NCBI GenBank assembly: GCA_035515055.1
Contig: DATJBV010000062.1
Location: forward strand, 1 to 64,000
Direction of reading: 5' to 3'
Length of the DNA stretch: 64,000 bases
Source of the DNA: Pollutimonas sp035515055
Lineage (GTDB): Bacteria; Pseudomonadota; Gammaproteobacteria; Burkholderiales; Burkholderiaceae_B
Each line of letters starts with the position of its first letter. The stretch's first letter is position 1. This document shows positions 24,170 through 34,025 of the stretch, one piece after another. Made by a program: the position numbers and the translations under genes. The notes beneath the pieces were generated by a model. It ran no database searches and was not told the DNA's origin. It worked only from the letters and a program-made list of their open reading frames with translations.

Positions 24170-26089
24170 ATGTGTGGAATCGTTGGCATTTGGGGCAGCT
24201 TGCCCGACAAAAAGTCCGTCATCCGCAGCGGTTGCCGCCGCATGCGGCATCGAGGTCCCGATAGCGAGGGCTATTGGGAAGACGAGGGTGCTGGCATGGC
24301 AGTCGGGCACGTGCGGCTGGCCATTCTGGACTTGTCCGAGGCCGGCAGCCAGCCCATGGCTTCGGCCTGCGGGCGATTCGTGCTTGTCCTGAACGGGGAA
24401 GTCTATAACCATCTGGAACTGCGCGACCTGCTGGAAGGCCAGGGCCGGGCGCCGGCATGGCGTGGCCACTCCGACACGGAGACCTTGCTGGCGTGCTTTT
24501 GCGCCTGGGGTGTCGCCAGGACGCTGCAAGCGGCGGTCGGCATGTTTGCCATGGGTTTGTGGGACAAGCACGAACGGACCTTGTCGCTCATGCGCGACCG
24601 CATGGGAGAAAAGCCCTTGTACATGGGGTTCGTGGCCGGTAATTTTGTATTCGCCTCCGAGCTGAAGGCGCTGGTCGATATTCCCGGTTTCAATCGCGAC
24701 CCCGATCGCGCCGCCTTGTCGGCGCTGCTGCGGCATAACTACATTCCCGCGCCCTTGAGCATTTACGAGTGCATCAAGAAGCTGCCGCCCGGATGCTGGC
24801 TGGAATTGTCGGAACAGCAGCGCCAGCACGGCGGTTTGCCGACGCCCCAGCGCTACTGGTCGGCCCAGGACGTGGCGCGGCAGGCGCATGGCCATCGGTT
24901 GGCGTTCAGTTCGGATAACGACGCGGTGGACCAACTGGAATCTGTCCTGACGACTGCGGTGAAGGGGCAGATGCTGTCGGACGTCGCGCTCGGCGCATTC
25001 TTGTCGGGCGGCATCGATTCGTCGACCATCGTCGCCTTGATGCAGAAAGAAAACACCAAGGCCGTCAAGACCTTCTCGATCGGCTTCGACGATCCCGTGT
25101 ATAACGAGGCCGAACACGCCAGGGCGGTGGCGGCGCATCTGGGCACCCAGCATACCGAGCTTTACGTCAGCGCCAACGACGCGCTGGCGCTGGTTCCCGG
25201 GCTGGCCGGCGTTTACGACGAACCCTTTGCCGACTCATCCCAGATTCCCACGCTATTGGTAACGCGGATGGCGCGCCAGCATGTGACAGTCGCCTTGTCC
25301 GGCGACGGCGGCGACGAATTGTTTGGCGGTTACTCGCGTTATTTCCGCGCCCAGCGCTGGTGGCAGAAACGGCAGGCCATTCCCCAGGCCTTGCGCGCGC
25401 CGATGGCCTCCGCCGCACGCATGGCGGCCAAGATGCGCCGCGCCGGCCATGGGCGCGACCAGCTCGACAAGCTGGCCGACGTCCTGGCGGCCCCGCATGC
25501 GGGCGCCTTCTACCGCCAATTCGTCTCGTACTGGAAAGATCCGGCCCAGGCCGTGATTGGCGGAGCCGCGTTTGCCAGCCCCTTCGATGCGGCGCCGGAC
25601 GCGTCCTTCTTCGAGAGCATGATGCTGCTCGATGCGCAGACCTATCTTCCCGACGACATCCTGGTGAAGGTGGATCGCGCGGCCATGGCCAACAGCCTGG
25701 AAACACGCGTTCCCATGATCGATCATCGCGTCTTTGCCTTTGCGCACAGTTTGCCGCTGGACTACAAGATACGAGACGGCCAGGGAAAGTGGCTGTTGCG
25801 TGAGCTTTTGTACAGGCACGTACCGCGCAGCCTCGTGGAGCGACCCAAGAAGGGTTTTTCCGTGCCGCTCGCCGCCTGGCTGCGGGGGCCGCTGAAAGAC
25901 TGGGGGGCGGCGCTGCTCGACCCGGCATTATTGCGTCAACAGGGCTTGTTCCATGCCGCGCCTATACTGGCGAAATGGCAGGAACATCAGTCCGGGCAAC
26001 GTGACTGGAGCACGCATTTGTGGAGCATACTCATGACGCAGGCATGGCTGGAGCAGCATAGGGCCACGACCACGGCGGATTCCGCATGA
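24170..26089 (+). CDS. AsnB-type glutamine-dependent amidotransferase
   Basis: A 639-residue asparagine-synthase-like protein with an N-terminal glutaminase domain (catalytic Cys2 in MCGIVGIWG, then RMRHRGPDSEGYW) and a C-terminal ATP-pyrophosphatase domain (FLSGGIDSSTIVALM near residue 285, SGDGGDELFGGY near residue 385). Inside polysaccharide loci, enzymes of this kind (for example WbpS in Pseudomonas aeruginosa) amidate uronic acids rather than make free asparagine. With the dehydrogenase and epimerase of this cluster it predicts a HexNAcA amide. Its stop overlaps the next start (ATGA). Confidence 0.9.
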   Translation: MCGIVGIWGSLPDKKSVIRSGCRRMRHRGPDSEGYWEDEGAGMAVGHVRLAILDLSEAGSQPMASACGRFVLVLNGEVYNHLELRDLLEGQGRAPAWRGHSDTETLLACFCAWGVARTLQAAVGMFAMGLWDKHERTLSLMRDRMGEKPLYMGFVAGNFVFASELKALVDIPGFNRDPDRAALSALLRHNYIPAPLSIYECIKKLPPGCWLELSEQQRQHGGLPTPQRYWSAQDVARQAHGHRLAFSSDNDAVDQLESVLTTAVKGQMLSDVALGAFLSGGIDSSTIVALMQKENTKAVKTFSIGFDDPVYNEAEHARAVAAHLGTQHTELYVSANDALALVPGLAGVYDEPFADSSQIPTLLVTRMARQHVTVALSGDGGDELFGGYSRYFRAQRWWQKRQAIPQALRAPMASAARMAAKMRRAGHGRDQLDKLADVLAAPHAGAFYRQFVSYWKDPAQAVIGGAAFASPFDAAPDASFFESMMLLDAQTYLPDDILVKVDRAAMANSLETRVPMIDHRVFAFAHSLPLDYKIRDGQGKWLLRELLYRHVPRSLVERPKKGFSVPLAAWLRGPLKDWGAALLDPALLRQQGLFHAAPILAKWQEHQSGQRDWSTHLWSILMTQAWLEQHRATTTADSA

Positions 26090-27225
26090 AGATCCTCTTC
26101 TTCGTCAGCTCCATGCATGCCGGCGGAGCCGAGCGTGTGGCGGCGACGCTTGCCACGGCGTGGGCGGCGCGCGGCGACACGGTCACGCTGGCGCCCACCT
26201 TCACCAAAAAAGGCCAGCTGTTCTATCGCCTGGGCCGCTCGGTGAAACTGGTATGGCTGGCGGACCGCATGGGCTGGCTGGGCAAGACCCGGTTGGCGGG
26301 GCTGCGAAAGCTCTTCGCCATCCGTCGTCTCGTCAAAGAGACTCAGCCCGATGTCATCGTTTCGTTTCTTACCAATGTCAATGTCATGGTATTGCTGGCC
26401 GCCGGCCGCATGGGCGTGCCCATTATTGTCTGCGAACGCACGAACCCGGCGGTAAGCACCAGTGCGGGCCGGCGCCTGCCGGCGTTGCGCCGCTATACCT
26501 ATCCACAAGCCACCATCGTTACGCTCCAGTCCCAGGATAGCGTCCAGGCGTTCGCCAACATGGTGCCCGGCATTCGCGAGCTTGCCGTCATTCCCAACCC
26601 GCTGCCGCCCGAATTATTGAATGCGCCGCGCACGCGGGTGGCGAAGACGCCAACGGCCCGGTATCGGCTGGTGGCCATGGGGCGGTTGGTCGACTTCAAG
26701 CGCTTCGATGCCTTGATCGGCGTATTCGCGCAGTTGGCGGCCCAGTACCCGGAATGGGACCTATACATATGGGGCGAAGGCCCGTCGCGCCCCCAATTGT
26801 TGACGGTCATTCAGGATGCCGGCCTGGAGGCGCGCGTTTTCCTGCCGGGGCGTACCGACGACCCCTGGGCCGAACTTGCCGCCGGCGATATTTTTGTGCT
26901 GACGTCCCAGGTCGAAGGCTTCCCGAACGTGTTGCTGGAAGCCATGGCGCTGGGGCTGCCCTGCGTGACGGTGGATTGCCCCAGCGGCCCGCGCGAAATG
27001 AGCCGCGATGGCCAGGACGCCTTGCTTGTTCCTGTGGACGACCAAGCCGCCTTGCAAAACGCACTGGTTCAGCTCATGGGCGACCCGGCCCTGCGCGATG
27101 TCCTGGGCAGGCACGCGGCCGCATCGGTCAGCTCCCGCTACGGCCTGCCGGAAGTGCTCGCGCTATGGGATGCGTTGTTTGACCGCGCGCAGGCGGCGGT
27201 GCGGCGCAAGGAGCCCAAGCCATGA
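26086..27225 (+). CDS. GT4-family glycosyltransferase
   Basis: A 379-residue GT-B glycosyltransferase in the same style as the one at 23013. It has the N-terminal loop FFVSSMHAGGAERVAATLA, the nucleotide-sugar segment VAMGRLVDFKRFDALIGVF, and EX7E in QVEGFPNVLLEAMALG near residue 285. It overlaps the genes on both sides by four bases, so it is tightly coupled in translation with the amidotransferase and the fused transferase. Confidence 0.88.
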   Translation: MKILFFVSSMHAGGAERVAATLATAWAARGDTVTLAPTFTKKGQLFYRLGRSVKLVWLADRMGWLGKTRLAGLRKLFAIRRLVKETQPDVIVSFLTNVNVMVLLAAGRMGVPIIVCERTNPAVSTSAGRRLPALRRYTYPQATIVTLQSQDSVQAFANMVPGIRELAVIPNPLPPELLNAPRTRVAKTPTARYRLVAMGRLVDFKRFDALIGVFAQLAAQYPEWDLYIWGEGPSRPQLLTVIQDAGLEARVFLPGRTDDPWAELAAGDIFVLTSQVEGFPNVLLEAMALGLPCVTVDCPSGPREMSRDGQDALLVPVDDQAALQNALVQLMGDPALRDVLGRHAAASVSSRYGLPEVLALWDALFDRAQAAVRRKEPKP

Positions 27226-29531
27226 CGGAACAGCCGCAAGGCCGCTACGTGCCCCTGCATGTCGTGCACATTATTTCCGGCCTGGGTCATGGCGGAGCCG
27301 AAACTGTGTTGCATCGCCTGGCAACGGCGCCCACGCAGCAGGATCGTCATACCGTCATCTCCATGGGCAAGGACGGTGTGTTCGGGCCGCAGTTGCGCTC
27401 GGCGGGCATTGCCGTTCATGCACTGGACATGAAAACGCCCGCCGGCGCCATGAAAGGGTTATTCCGCTTGTATCGTCTGTTGCGTCGGCTGCGGCCCGAT
27501 GTCGTTCAGACCTGGATGTACCACGCCGATCTCGTGGGCGGCCTGGTGGCGCGCATGGCCGGCATCAAGGCGGTGGCCTGGGGCATACGCAATTCCGGAT
27601 CGGACCTGCACCGAAGCAGTCTTTCGGCGCGGGCCATCGCCTGGGTGTGCGCGCGCCTTTCCGGCGTCGTTCCCGCGCTGGTTGTCTCGTGTGCGGAAAA
27701 TGCGGCCAGCCGGCATCAGGAATGGGGTTATCGCCCCGACCGCATGCTGGTCATTTCCAACGGCTACGATTTGTCTTGCTGGCAGCCCGATGCCTCGGCT
27801 CGCGCAAAGGTGCGCGCGGAGTGGGGCTGGCCGGACGACGCCATCGTCATCGGCAGCGTGGCGCGGTGGAATCCGCTGAAGGATCACGCCAATCTTCTTG
27901 CCGCTTTTGCGCAAAGCGCCGGCCGCAATCCATCGCTGCGCTGCGTGCTCATCGGCCACGGCATGGACGCCGCCAATGACGAACTGATGTCGCTCCTGGC
28001 GGGCCATGGCCTGGATGGCAAGGTCAAGCTGTTGGGAAGGCGCGACGATGTGCCCGTGTTGATGAATGGACTCGACATCCACGTGCTGTCGAGCCGCGCC
28101 GAAGGCTTTCCGAATGTGGTGGCTGAAGCGATGGCCACCGGGGTCGCCTGCGTCGTTACCGACGTTGGCGATGCGGCCCGCATGGTGGGTGAAAGCGGCT
28201 GGGTGGTGCCGCCCCAAGATGCGCGGCGCCTGTCCACGGCCATCGATCAGGCTGCCTCGCTGATGGGCTCGGCGCACATGGCGCAACGTCTGCGCGAAGG
28301 GCGGGAGCGTGTGTCCCAGCTGTTCAGCATCGAAGCCATGGTCGACAACTACCAGGTTGCCTGGCGGCGCCTTGCGCACGATTATTCGCGCGGCCGCCGT
28401 CTGCTGTTCGTCGTCAATAATCCGGCTTTCTTCCTTTCGCACCGATTGCCGTTGGCGCTGGGCGCGATGGAGGCCGGTTTCGAGGTCCATGTCGCAACCA
28501 TGGATGGCCCGTCGGTGCCGCGCATTGTTGCCCATGGCCTTACCCATCACGTCATCCCCATGACGCGCAGCGGCAAGCATCCGCTTCAGGAACTGCATAG
28601 CATTTACGCGATATGGCGGCTGTTCCGGCGGCTTCGTCCCGCGGCGGTGCACGCGGTAACCATCAAGCCGGTGCTTTATGGCGGAATTGCCGCGCGCCTT
28701 GCCGGCGTGCCGGCGTATATTGCCGCCATTTCGGGCCTGGGATTCGTCTTTTCGCGCCCCGGTCAGCGTCTGGATCTGCTGCGGTGGGCGGCTACGGCTT
28801 TGTATAAGCTTGCCTTGGGTCATCCCAACAGCCGCGTCATCTTCCAGAACCATAATGACCGCGATGTGCTGCATCAGGCGCATGTCGTCCGCCTTGACCA
28901 GACCGTACTCATTCGCGGGTCAGGGGTGGACCTGGCCGCGTTTCCCGCCAAGGCCGAGCCAGAGGGTCCGCCCGTGGCCATCATGGTCGCGCGCTTGCTG
29001 GTCGACAAGGGCGTGCGCGAATTCGTCCAGGCGGCCCGGCTGTCGGCGGGCCATCCCAGCGGCCTGCGCTGGATGCTGGTAGGCAGCCCCGACCCCGGCA
29101 ATCCGGCAAGCATCACCGAGGACGAATACGCCTTGTGGCGCGGCGACAAGGCCGTGGAATGCCTGGGCGAACGCAGCGACATCGCCGAGCTGTATGCACA
29201 ATCCCATATTGTCGTGCTGCCGTCGTATCGCGAGGGCTTGCCCAAGTCGCTGGTCGAGGCCGCCGCGTGCGGGCGCGCGGTCGTCACGACCGACGTCCCC
29301 GGGTGCCGCGATGCCATCGAGCCTGGCGTATCCGGCCTGCTGGTGCCGCCCCGCAATGTCCCCGCGCTGGCCCATGCGGTGCTCAGGCTGGCCGATGATC
29401 CTGCGATGCGTGTGCAAATGGGGGAGGCGGGACGCCGTTTGGCCGAGCAGGCGTTCGACGTCGACAAGATCGCCCACGCCCACGTCGAGCTCTACAGGGA
29501 ACTGACGGACCACAGCGCCGTCGGCGCCTGA
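27222..29531 (+). CDS. Fused double GT4 glycosyltransferase
   Basis: A 769-residue protein containing two complete GT-B glycosyltransferases. Unit 1 (about residues 10-380) has HIISGLGHGGAETVLHRLA and the EX7E motif SSRAEGFPNVVAEAMATG. Unit 2 (about 390-765) has LLFVVNNPAFFLSHRLPLAL, AAISGLGFVFSRPGQR, MVARLLVDKGVREF and SYREGLPKSLVEAAACG. Both active sites look intact, so one polypeptide may add two successive sugars. The reading frame is continuous, with no sign that the join is a sequencing error. It ends the polysaccharide cluster, nine bases from the convergent mutase gene. Confidence 0.88.
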   Translation: MTEQPQGRYVPLHVVHIISGLGHGGAETVLHRLATAPTQQDRHTVISMGKDGVFGPQLRSAGIAVHALDMKTPAGAMKGLFRLYRLLRRLRPDVVQTWMYHADLVGGLVARMAGIKAVAWGIRNSGSDLHRSSLSARAIAWVCARLSGVVPALVVSCAENAASRHQEWGYRPDRMLVISNGYDLSCWQPDASARAKVRAEWGWPDDAIVIGSVARWNPLKDHANLLAAFAQSAGRNPSLRCVLIGHGMDAANDELMSLLAGHGLDGKVKLLGRRDDVPVLMNGLDIHVLSSRAEGFPNVVAEAMATGVACVVTDVGDAARMVGESGWVVPPQDARRLSTAIDQAASLMGSAHMAQRLREGRERVSQLFSIEAMVDNYQVAWRRLAHDYSRGRRLLFVVNNPAFFLSHRLPLALGAMEAGFEVHVATMDGPSVPRIVAHGLTHHVIPMTRSGKHPLQELHSIYAIWRLFRRLRPAAVHAVTIKPVLYGGIAARLAGVPAYIAAISGLGFVFSRPGQRLDLLRWAATALYKLALGHPNSRVIFQNHNDRDVLHQAHVVRLDQTVLIRGSGVDLAAFPAKAEPEGPPVAIMVARLLVDKGVREFVQAARLSAGHPSGLRWMLVGSPDPGNPASITEDEYALWRGDKAVECLGERSDIAELYAQSHIVVLPSYREGLPKSLVEAAACGRAVVTTDVPGCRDAIEPGVSGLLVPPRNVPALAHAVLRLADDPAMRVQMGEAGRRLAEQAFDVDKIAHAHVELYRELTDHSAVGA

Positions 29532-29539
29532 AGCGCAGG

Positions 29540-30931
29540 CTAGAACGGAAGCTCGATATCGGCGGAAAGCGCTTTCAGGGCATGGCGGAATTCGGCCTTG
29601 ATGCGCTCCAGTGCGTCGGGCGTTTCGCCTTCGAATCGAAGGACGACAACTGGCGTGGTGTTCGACGCGCGCGCCAGGCCGAAGCCGTCCGCATACTCGG
29701 CCCGCACGCCATCGATGGTGTTGATGCCGGCCGCGCCCGGGAATTTGCCTTCTTTTTGCAGGCGTTCGATCAGGGCGTGGGGCTGGCCTTCTTCCATGTG
29801 CAGCTTGAGTTCGGGCGTAGAGACGTCCTGGGGCAGGGCCTCGAGAACGGCCGACGCATTCTTCTGGCGGGAGACGATTTCAAGCAGCCTGGCCGCCGCG
29901 TACAGGCCGTCGTCGAACCCGTACCAGCGTTCCTTGAAGAAGATATGGCCGCTCATTTCGCCCGCCAGGGGCGCGCCGGTTTCCGCCAGCTTGGCCTTGA
30001 TCATGGAATGGCCGGTTTGCCACATGAGCGGGACGCCCCCGGCCTGCTGGATCGAGCGCGCCACATGGCGGCTGCATTTGACGTCGAAAATAATGGTTGC
30101 GCCCGGAAGGCGGCGCAGCACATCTTGCGCATACAGTATCAATTGCCGGTCGGGCCAAATGATTTCGCCCGATTTGGTGACGACGCCCAGGCGATCGGCG
30201 TCGCCGTCGAATGCCAGACCCAATTCACAATCGGTGTTTTTCACGTGTTCGATGAGGTCCTGCAGATTGTGCGGGTCGGCCGGGTCGGGGTGGTGATTGG
30301 GGAATGTGCCGTCCACATCGCAAAACAAGGCATCCACCTGGCAACCCAGGGCCTTGAACAGGCGCGACGCCACCACGCCGCCCACGCCATTGCCGCAGTC
30401 GATGGCAATTTTCATGGGGCGATCCAGGGTAATGCCGGTAACAACGCGCCGCACATAGGCGTCGGTGATATCGATCACGCTACGCGTCCCGCGAGGGAGG
30501 TCTTCGTCGTTGTCCAGGCCATCCATGATGCTTTTAAGCGCCTGGATGTCGGCGCCGTACAGGGTCTTGCCGCCCATCATCATTTTGAAGCCGTTGTAGT
30601 TCGGCGGATTGTGGCTGCCGGTAATTGCCACCCCCGAGCCCGTGTTCTGCATGTGGGTCGCAAAGTAAACCAGCGGGGTTGGGGCCATGCCGATATCGAT
30701 CGTGTTCACGCCTCCTCGCATAATTCCGTCCTGCAAGGCTTCGGAGAGTTCCGGGCTGCTCAGGCGGCCGTCGTACCCCACGACCAGTGTCGCGATGCCT
30801 TCGCCGCGTGCTCGCACAGCCAGGGCACGGCCCAGCAAGCGCGCAAAGCTGGCATTCAGCTGTTCGGGAACAGTGCCCCGGATGTCGTAGGCTTTGAAAA
30901 CCGCGTCGGGCGGGGACATGGCAGCATTCAC
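29540..30931 (-). CDS. Phosphomannomutase/phosphoglucomutase (AlgC type)
   Basis: This enzyme moves phosphate between C6 and C1 of mannose or glucose to feed nucleotide-sugar synthesis for surface glycans. The 463-residue product matches AlgC in length and motifs: FKAYDIRG, the phosphoserine loop AITGSHNPPNYNGFKMM, metal loop AFDGDADRLGVV, sugar-specificity loop GEMSGHIFFKERWYGFDDG and RASNTTPVVVLRFEG. The start is placed at GTG 30931, which has GAAGGA six bases upstream; ATG 30919 would lose four residues. A longer frame upstream lacks family similarity. Confidence 0.92.
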   Translation of the reverse strand: MNAAMSPPDAVFKAYDIRGTVPEQLNASFARLLGRALAVRARGEGIATLVVGYDGRLSSPELSEALQDGIMRGGVNTIDIGMAPTPLVYFATHMQNTGSGVAITGSHNPPNYNGFKMMMGGKTLYGADIQALKSIMDGLDNDEDLPRGTRSVIDITDAYVRRVVTGITLDRPMKIAIDCGNGVGGVVASRLFKALGCQVDALFCDVDGTFPNHHPDPADPHNLQDLIEHVKNTDCELGLAFDGDADRLGVVTKSGEIIWPDRQLILYAQDVLRRLPGATIIFDVKCSRHVARSIQQAGGVPLMWQTGHSMIKAKLAETGAPLAGEMSGHIFFKERWYGFDDGLYAAARLLEIVSRQKNASAVLEALPQDVSTPELKLHMEEGQPHALIERLQKEGKFPGAAGINTIDGVRAEYADGFGLARASNTTPVVVLRFEGETPDALERIKAEFRHALKALSADIELPF

Positions 30932-31072
30932 GTTGTATCCTTCATTAAAGTGGGCGCTTGCGATTATGGCGGATTCTCGCGCGTTGCGTCCATGTGGGCC
31001 ATCCGGCCGCCTGGCGCCCGGATCTGCCTTAAAATTGTTGTTCAAGCGTATAGACATACAGAAAGGTTAGCA

Positions 31073-32485
31073 ATGAGTCTGGTAGACGAACTAGTGCAAA
31101 TAGTGGGCCAGCCCTATGTTCTGGGCGGGGACGATGCCGTGGCGTATACGGTCGATTGGCGCGGCCGCTATATCGGCAATGCGTTGGCCGTGGTCAAGCC
31201 GGGGTCCACTGAAGAAGTCGCACGGGTATTGCGGTGGTGCAATCAACACAAGGTGCCGGTCGTCCCGCAGGGCGGCAACACCGGCTTGTGCGGGGGCGCC
31301 ACGCCGGACGACAGCGGAAAAGCCATTGTTCTTTCATTGACACGGTTGAACGCCATACGCAGCGTCGATACCGCCAATGACACTATGGTGGTCGAAGCCG
31401 GGTGCATACTGCAATCGGTGCAACAGGCTGCGCGCGACGTGGACCGCCTGTTTCCCTTGAGCCTGGCCGCGGAAGGCAGCTGCACGCTGGGTGGAAATCT
31501 GGCGACCAACGCCGGCGGCACGCAGGTATTGCGCTACGGCAACGCGCGCGACCTGGTGCTGGGACTGGAAGTCGTCACCGCCCAGGGCGAAATCTGGCAT
31601 GGCCTGCGCGGCTTGCGCAAAGACAATACCGGCTACGACTTGCGTAATTTATACATAGGCAGTGAAGGGACGTTGGGCGTTATTACCGCCGCAACCATCA
31701 AGCTGTATCCAGTGCCTGTCGCGCAATGTACGGCATTATTGGCGCTGGATTCGATCGAGTCGGCCGTTTCCGTCCTGGCCCAGGCACGCAAGGGCTTCGG
31801 GTCGACGCTTACGGGTTTCGAGCTCATCGCCGGTAGCTGCCTGGAAGGGGTCACGCAGTGCTACCCGCAGCAGCGCATTCCTTTTGAAGGCGAATCCGCC
31901 AAGATGCCGTGGTATGCCTTGCTGGAACTCTCGGACAGCGAAAGCGCCGAACATGCGCGGGCGCGGTTTGAAGACGTTGTCGGGAAGTGCATCGAGGACG
32001 GGCTGGTGCTGGATGCGGTGATCGCGGAAAACATCACGCAAAGCAAGGCGTTGTGGCATCTTCGGGAAAGCATACCGCTGGCCGAGAAGGCCTTCGGGAA
32101 AAGCATCAAGCACGACGTATCGATACCCGTGTCGCTCATGGCCGAATTCGTGCAATCGACGAACAAGGCGCTGCAGGCGCGGTTTCCCGGCATCGAACAT
32201 GTCATCTTCGGCCACTTGGGCGACGGCAACCTGCACTATAACGTCGCCAAGGGGCGGGCATTCACGGAAGATGAACTGCTGGCGCGCCAATACGAAGTCT
32301 ATGAAGTCGTGCACGACAGCGTGCACGCGTTCGGCGGATCCATCAGCGCCGAACACGGAGTCGGACAGCTCAAGCGCGACGTCCTGCCCAAGTACAAGGA
32401 CCCGGTCGAAATGGCCCTGATGCGGCGAGTCAAGCAGGCACTCGACCCGGAAGGCTTGATGAATCCGGGCAAAGTGCTGGCCTGA
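31073..32485 (+). CDS. FAD-linked D-2-hydroxyacid dehydrogenase (GlcD/D-lactate/D-2-hydroxyglutarate type)
   Basis: A 470-residue flavoprotein of the vanillyl-alcohol-oxidase fold. The FAD site is PVVPQGGNTGLCGGATPDDS near residue 65 and SCTLGGNLATNAGGTQVLRYG near residue 140. The C-terminal metal and substrate motif is FGHLGDGNLHYN, followed by ISAEHGVGQLKRD. Members oxidise D-lactate, D-2-hydroxyglutarate or glycolate and pass electrons to the quinone pool or to an electron-transfer flavoprotein; the substrate is not decided here. ATG 31073 has AAAGG seven bases upstream. It converges on hmgA. Confidence 0.88.
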   Translation: MSLVDELVQIVGQPYVLGGDDAVAYTVDWRGRYIGNALAVVKPGSTEEVARVLRWCNQHKVPVVPQGGNTGLCGGATPDDSGKAIVLSLTRLNAIRSVDTANDTMVVEAGCILQSVQQAARDVDRLFPLSLAAEGSCTLGGNLATNAGGTQVLRYGNARDLVLGLEVVTAQGEIWHGLRGLRKDNTGYDLRNLYIGSEGTLGVITAATIKLYPVPVAQCTALLALDSIESAVSVLAQARKGFGSTLTGFELIAGSCLEGVTQCYPQQRIPFEGESAKMPWYALLELSDSESAEHARARFEDVVGKCIEDGLVLDAVIAENITQSKALWHLRESIPLAEKAFGKSIKHDVSIPVSLMAEFVQSTNKALQARFPGIEHVIFGHLGDGNLHYNVAKGRAFTEDELLARQYEVYEVVHDSVHAFGGSISAEHGVGQLKRDVLPKYKDPVEMALMRRVKQALDPEGLMNPGKVLA

Positions 32486-32491
32486 CTGCCC

Positions 32492-33793
32492 CTAAGGCGT
32501 GGTGGCGGCGAAGTGTTTCTTGAAGCCTTGCCACGCCGCGTCATAGTCGGCTTGCAGGGTGCCCGACGCCAGCGCAGCCGGCGTCGGACGTATGACGCGC
32601 CGCGTCTCGAACATGAAGGCCATGGTGTCCCTTATGTAATGCGGTTGGCTCAAGTCGGCCGCCGATGCTTTCTCGAACGTATCGACATCGGGGCCATGCG
32701 CCGTCATGCAGTTGTGCAGGCTGGCTCCGCCGGGTGCAAAGCCTTCGGCCTTGGCATCGTAGACCCCATGAATCAAGCCCATGAACTCGCCGGCAATGTT
32801 GCGATGGAACCATGGCGGCCGGAACGTGTTTTCCATTGCCAACACGCGGGGCGGGAAGATGGCGAAGTCCAGGTTTGCCGCTCCCGGGGTGTCGGACGGC
32901 GAGGTCAGTACGGTGAAAATGCAAGGATCGGGATGGTCATAGCTGATGGATCCTATCGTGTTGAACATGCGCAGGTCGTACTTGTACGGCGCGTGCGTGC
33001 CGTGCCACGCCACCACGTCCAGCGGCGAGTGATGCAGCGGCGTGCGCCAGAACGCGCCGGTGAACTTCGCTATGAGTTCGAAGTCCCCTTCGACATCTTC
33101 ATACCAGGCTACCGGGATCTTGAAGTCGCGCACGTTGGCCAAGCCATTGGAGCCAATCGGGCCGAGCTCGGGCGGGCGCAATGGCGCCCCATAGTTCTCC
33201 AGTAGATAGCCCCGCGCCGTCGGGTCGATGAGCTCGGCCCTGAAGCGCACGCCGCGGGGGATGACGGCAATCTCGCAAGGTTCAATGTCGATGAGTCCGA
33301 GCTCGGTGGCCAGCCGCATGCGGCCTTCCTGTGGGACGATCAGCATTTCGGCGTCGGCGTTATAGAAGAAGGTGGACGTCATCGATCGATTGGCTACATA
33401 CAGATTGATGCTGATGCCGCTAAGCTCGTCGCTGTGTCCGTTGCCTGCCCAGGTAGTGATGCCGTGGAGGAAGTCGGTAGGCTCCGCTGGGATGGCGGGC
33501 GGGTTCCAGCGCAGGCGGTTGGGCGTGACCGGGCCATTGCCGAACTCGTGGGTCCATGACGCCATGCCAGTGTAGGCTTCGAAGGGCTGCTGCAATGCGG
33601 CCGGACGGATGCGGTACAGCCAGGAGCGGCGGCCCTCGGCCCTTGGTACAGTGAATGCCGTTCCCGATAGTTGTTCGGCATAGAGGCCATAAGGGCAAAC
33701 CTGTGGCGAATTGCGGCCTACAGGCAGTGCCCCGGGCAGGGCTTCGGTCGAGCAACTGTTGCCAAAGCCAGTTTGATACGAAAGTTCAGTCAT
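32492..33793 (-). CDS. hmgA: Homogentisate 1,2-dioxygenase
   Basis: This iron enzyme opens the ring of homogentisate to maleylacetoacetate in the tyrosine and hydroxyphenylacetate routes. The 433-residue product has the family N-terminus LSYQTGFGNSCSTEALPGAL and the iron-site region PPWFHRNIAGEFMGLIHGVYDAKAEGF, with further ligand in HNCMTAHGPD. ATG 33793 has GGAG seven bases upstream. It is the last gene of a four-gene minus-strand operon with a hydroxylase that could make its substrate. The genes for the next two steps are not in the window. Confidence 0.96.
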   Translation of the reverse strand: MTELSYQTGFGNSCSTEALPGALPVGRNSPQVCPYGLYAEQLSGTAFTVPRAEGRRSWLYRIRPAALQQPFEAYTGMASWTHEFGNGPVTPNRLRWNPPAIPAEPTDFLHGITTWAGNGHSDELSGISINLYVANRSMTSTFFYNADAEMLIVPQEGRMRLATELGLIDIEPCEIAVIPRGVRFRAELIDPTARGYLLENYGAPLRPPELGPIGSNGLANVRDFKIPVAWYEDVEGDFELIAKFTGAFWRTPLHHSPLDVVAWHGTHAPYKYDLRMFNTIGSISYDHPDPCIFTVLTSPSDTPGAANLDFAIFPPRVLAMENTFRPPWFHRNIAGEFMGLIHGVYDAKAEGFAPGGASLHNCMTAHGPDVDTFEKASAADLSQPHYIRDTMAFMFETRRVIRPTPAALASGTLQADYDAAWQGFKKHFAATTP

Positions 33794-33818
33794 GAATAGC
33801 TCCAGGAAAGAGTTGGAT

Positions 33819-34025
33819 TCAATCGGGCTGTTCAACGATGGCCCGCGCTTTTGCCAATGCGTCGTTGATGACATCGATATCGCCGATATGATTCGACAGC
33901 ATCAGGACAAGCGCCGCGTTCATGGCGTGGCTTTGCGCGGTGCTGAGGTCTTGGTGCGCGTTTATGAGGCGTTCATAGTACGCGTCGGGAGCGGCGAAAT
34001 TGGATTGCGTCGATAAGTGGTTCAT
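33819..34025 (-). CDS. DUF2783 small protein, candidate hydroxylase coupling protein
   Basis: A 68-residue soluble protein of the DUF2783 kind (YYERLINAHQDLSTAQSHAMNAAL, then LSNHIGDIDVINDALAKA). It overlaps the start region of the flavin hydroxylase gene by four bases (ATGA) and precedes hmgA by 25 bp. In Pseudomonas putida U, 3-hydroxyphenylacetate hydroxylase consists of the flavoprotein MhaA and a small coupling protein MhaB, followed by homogentisate metabolism. Size and position suggest the MhaB role; that is inference. Confidence 0.75.
   Translation of the reverse strand: MNHLSTQSNFAAPDAYYERLINAHQDLSTAQSHAMNAALVLMLSNHIGDIDVINDALAKARAIVEQPD

Noticed and set aside
29582..31072. Long open frame upstream of and in frame with the FAD dehydrogenase, antisense to the mutase
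   Set aside because: It is a shadow of the high-GC mutase gene. The dehydrogenase family starts at ATG 31073, which has a ribosome site, and the upstream part resembles no protein family.
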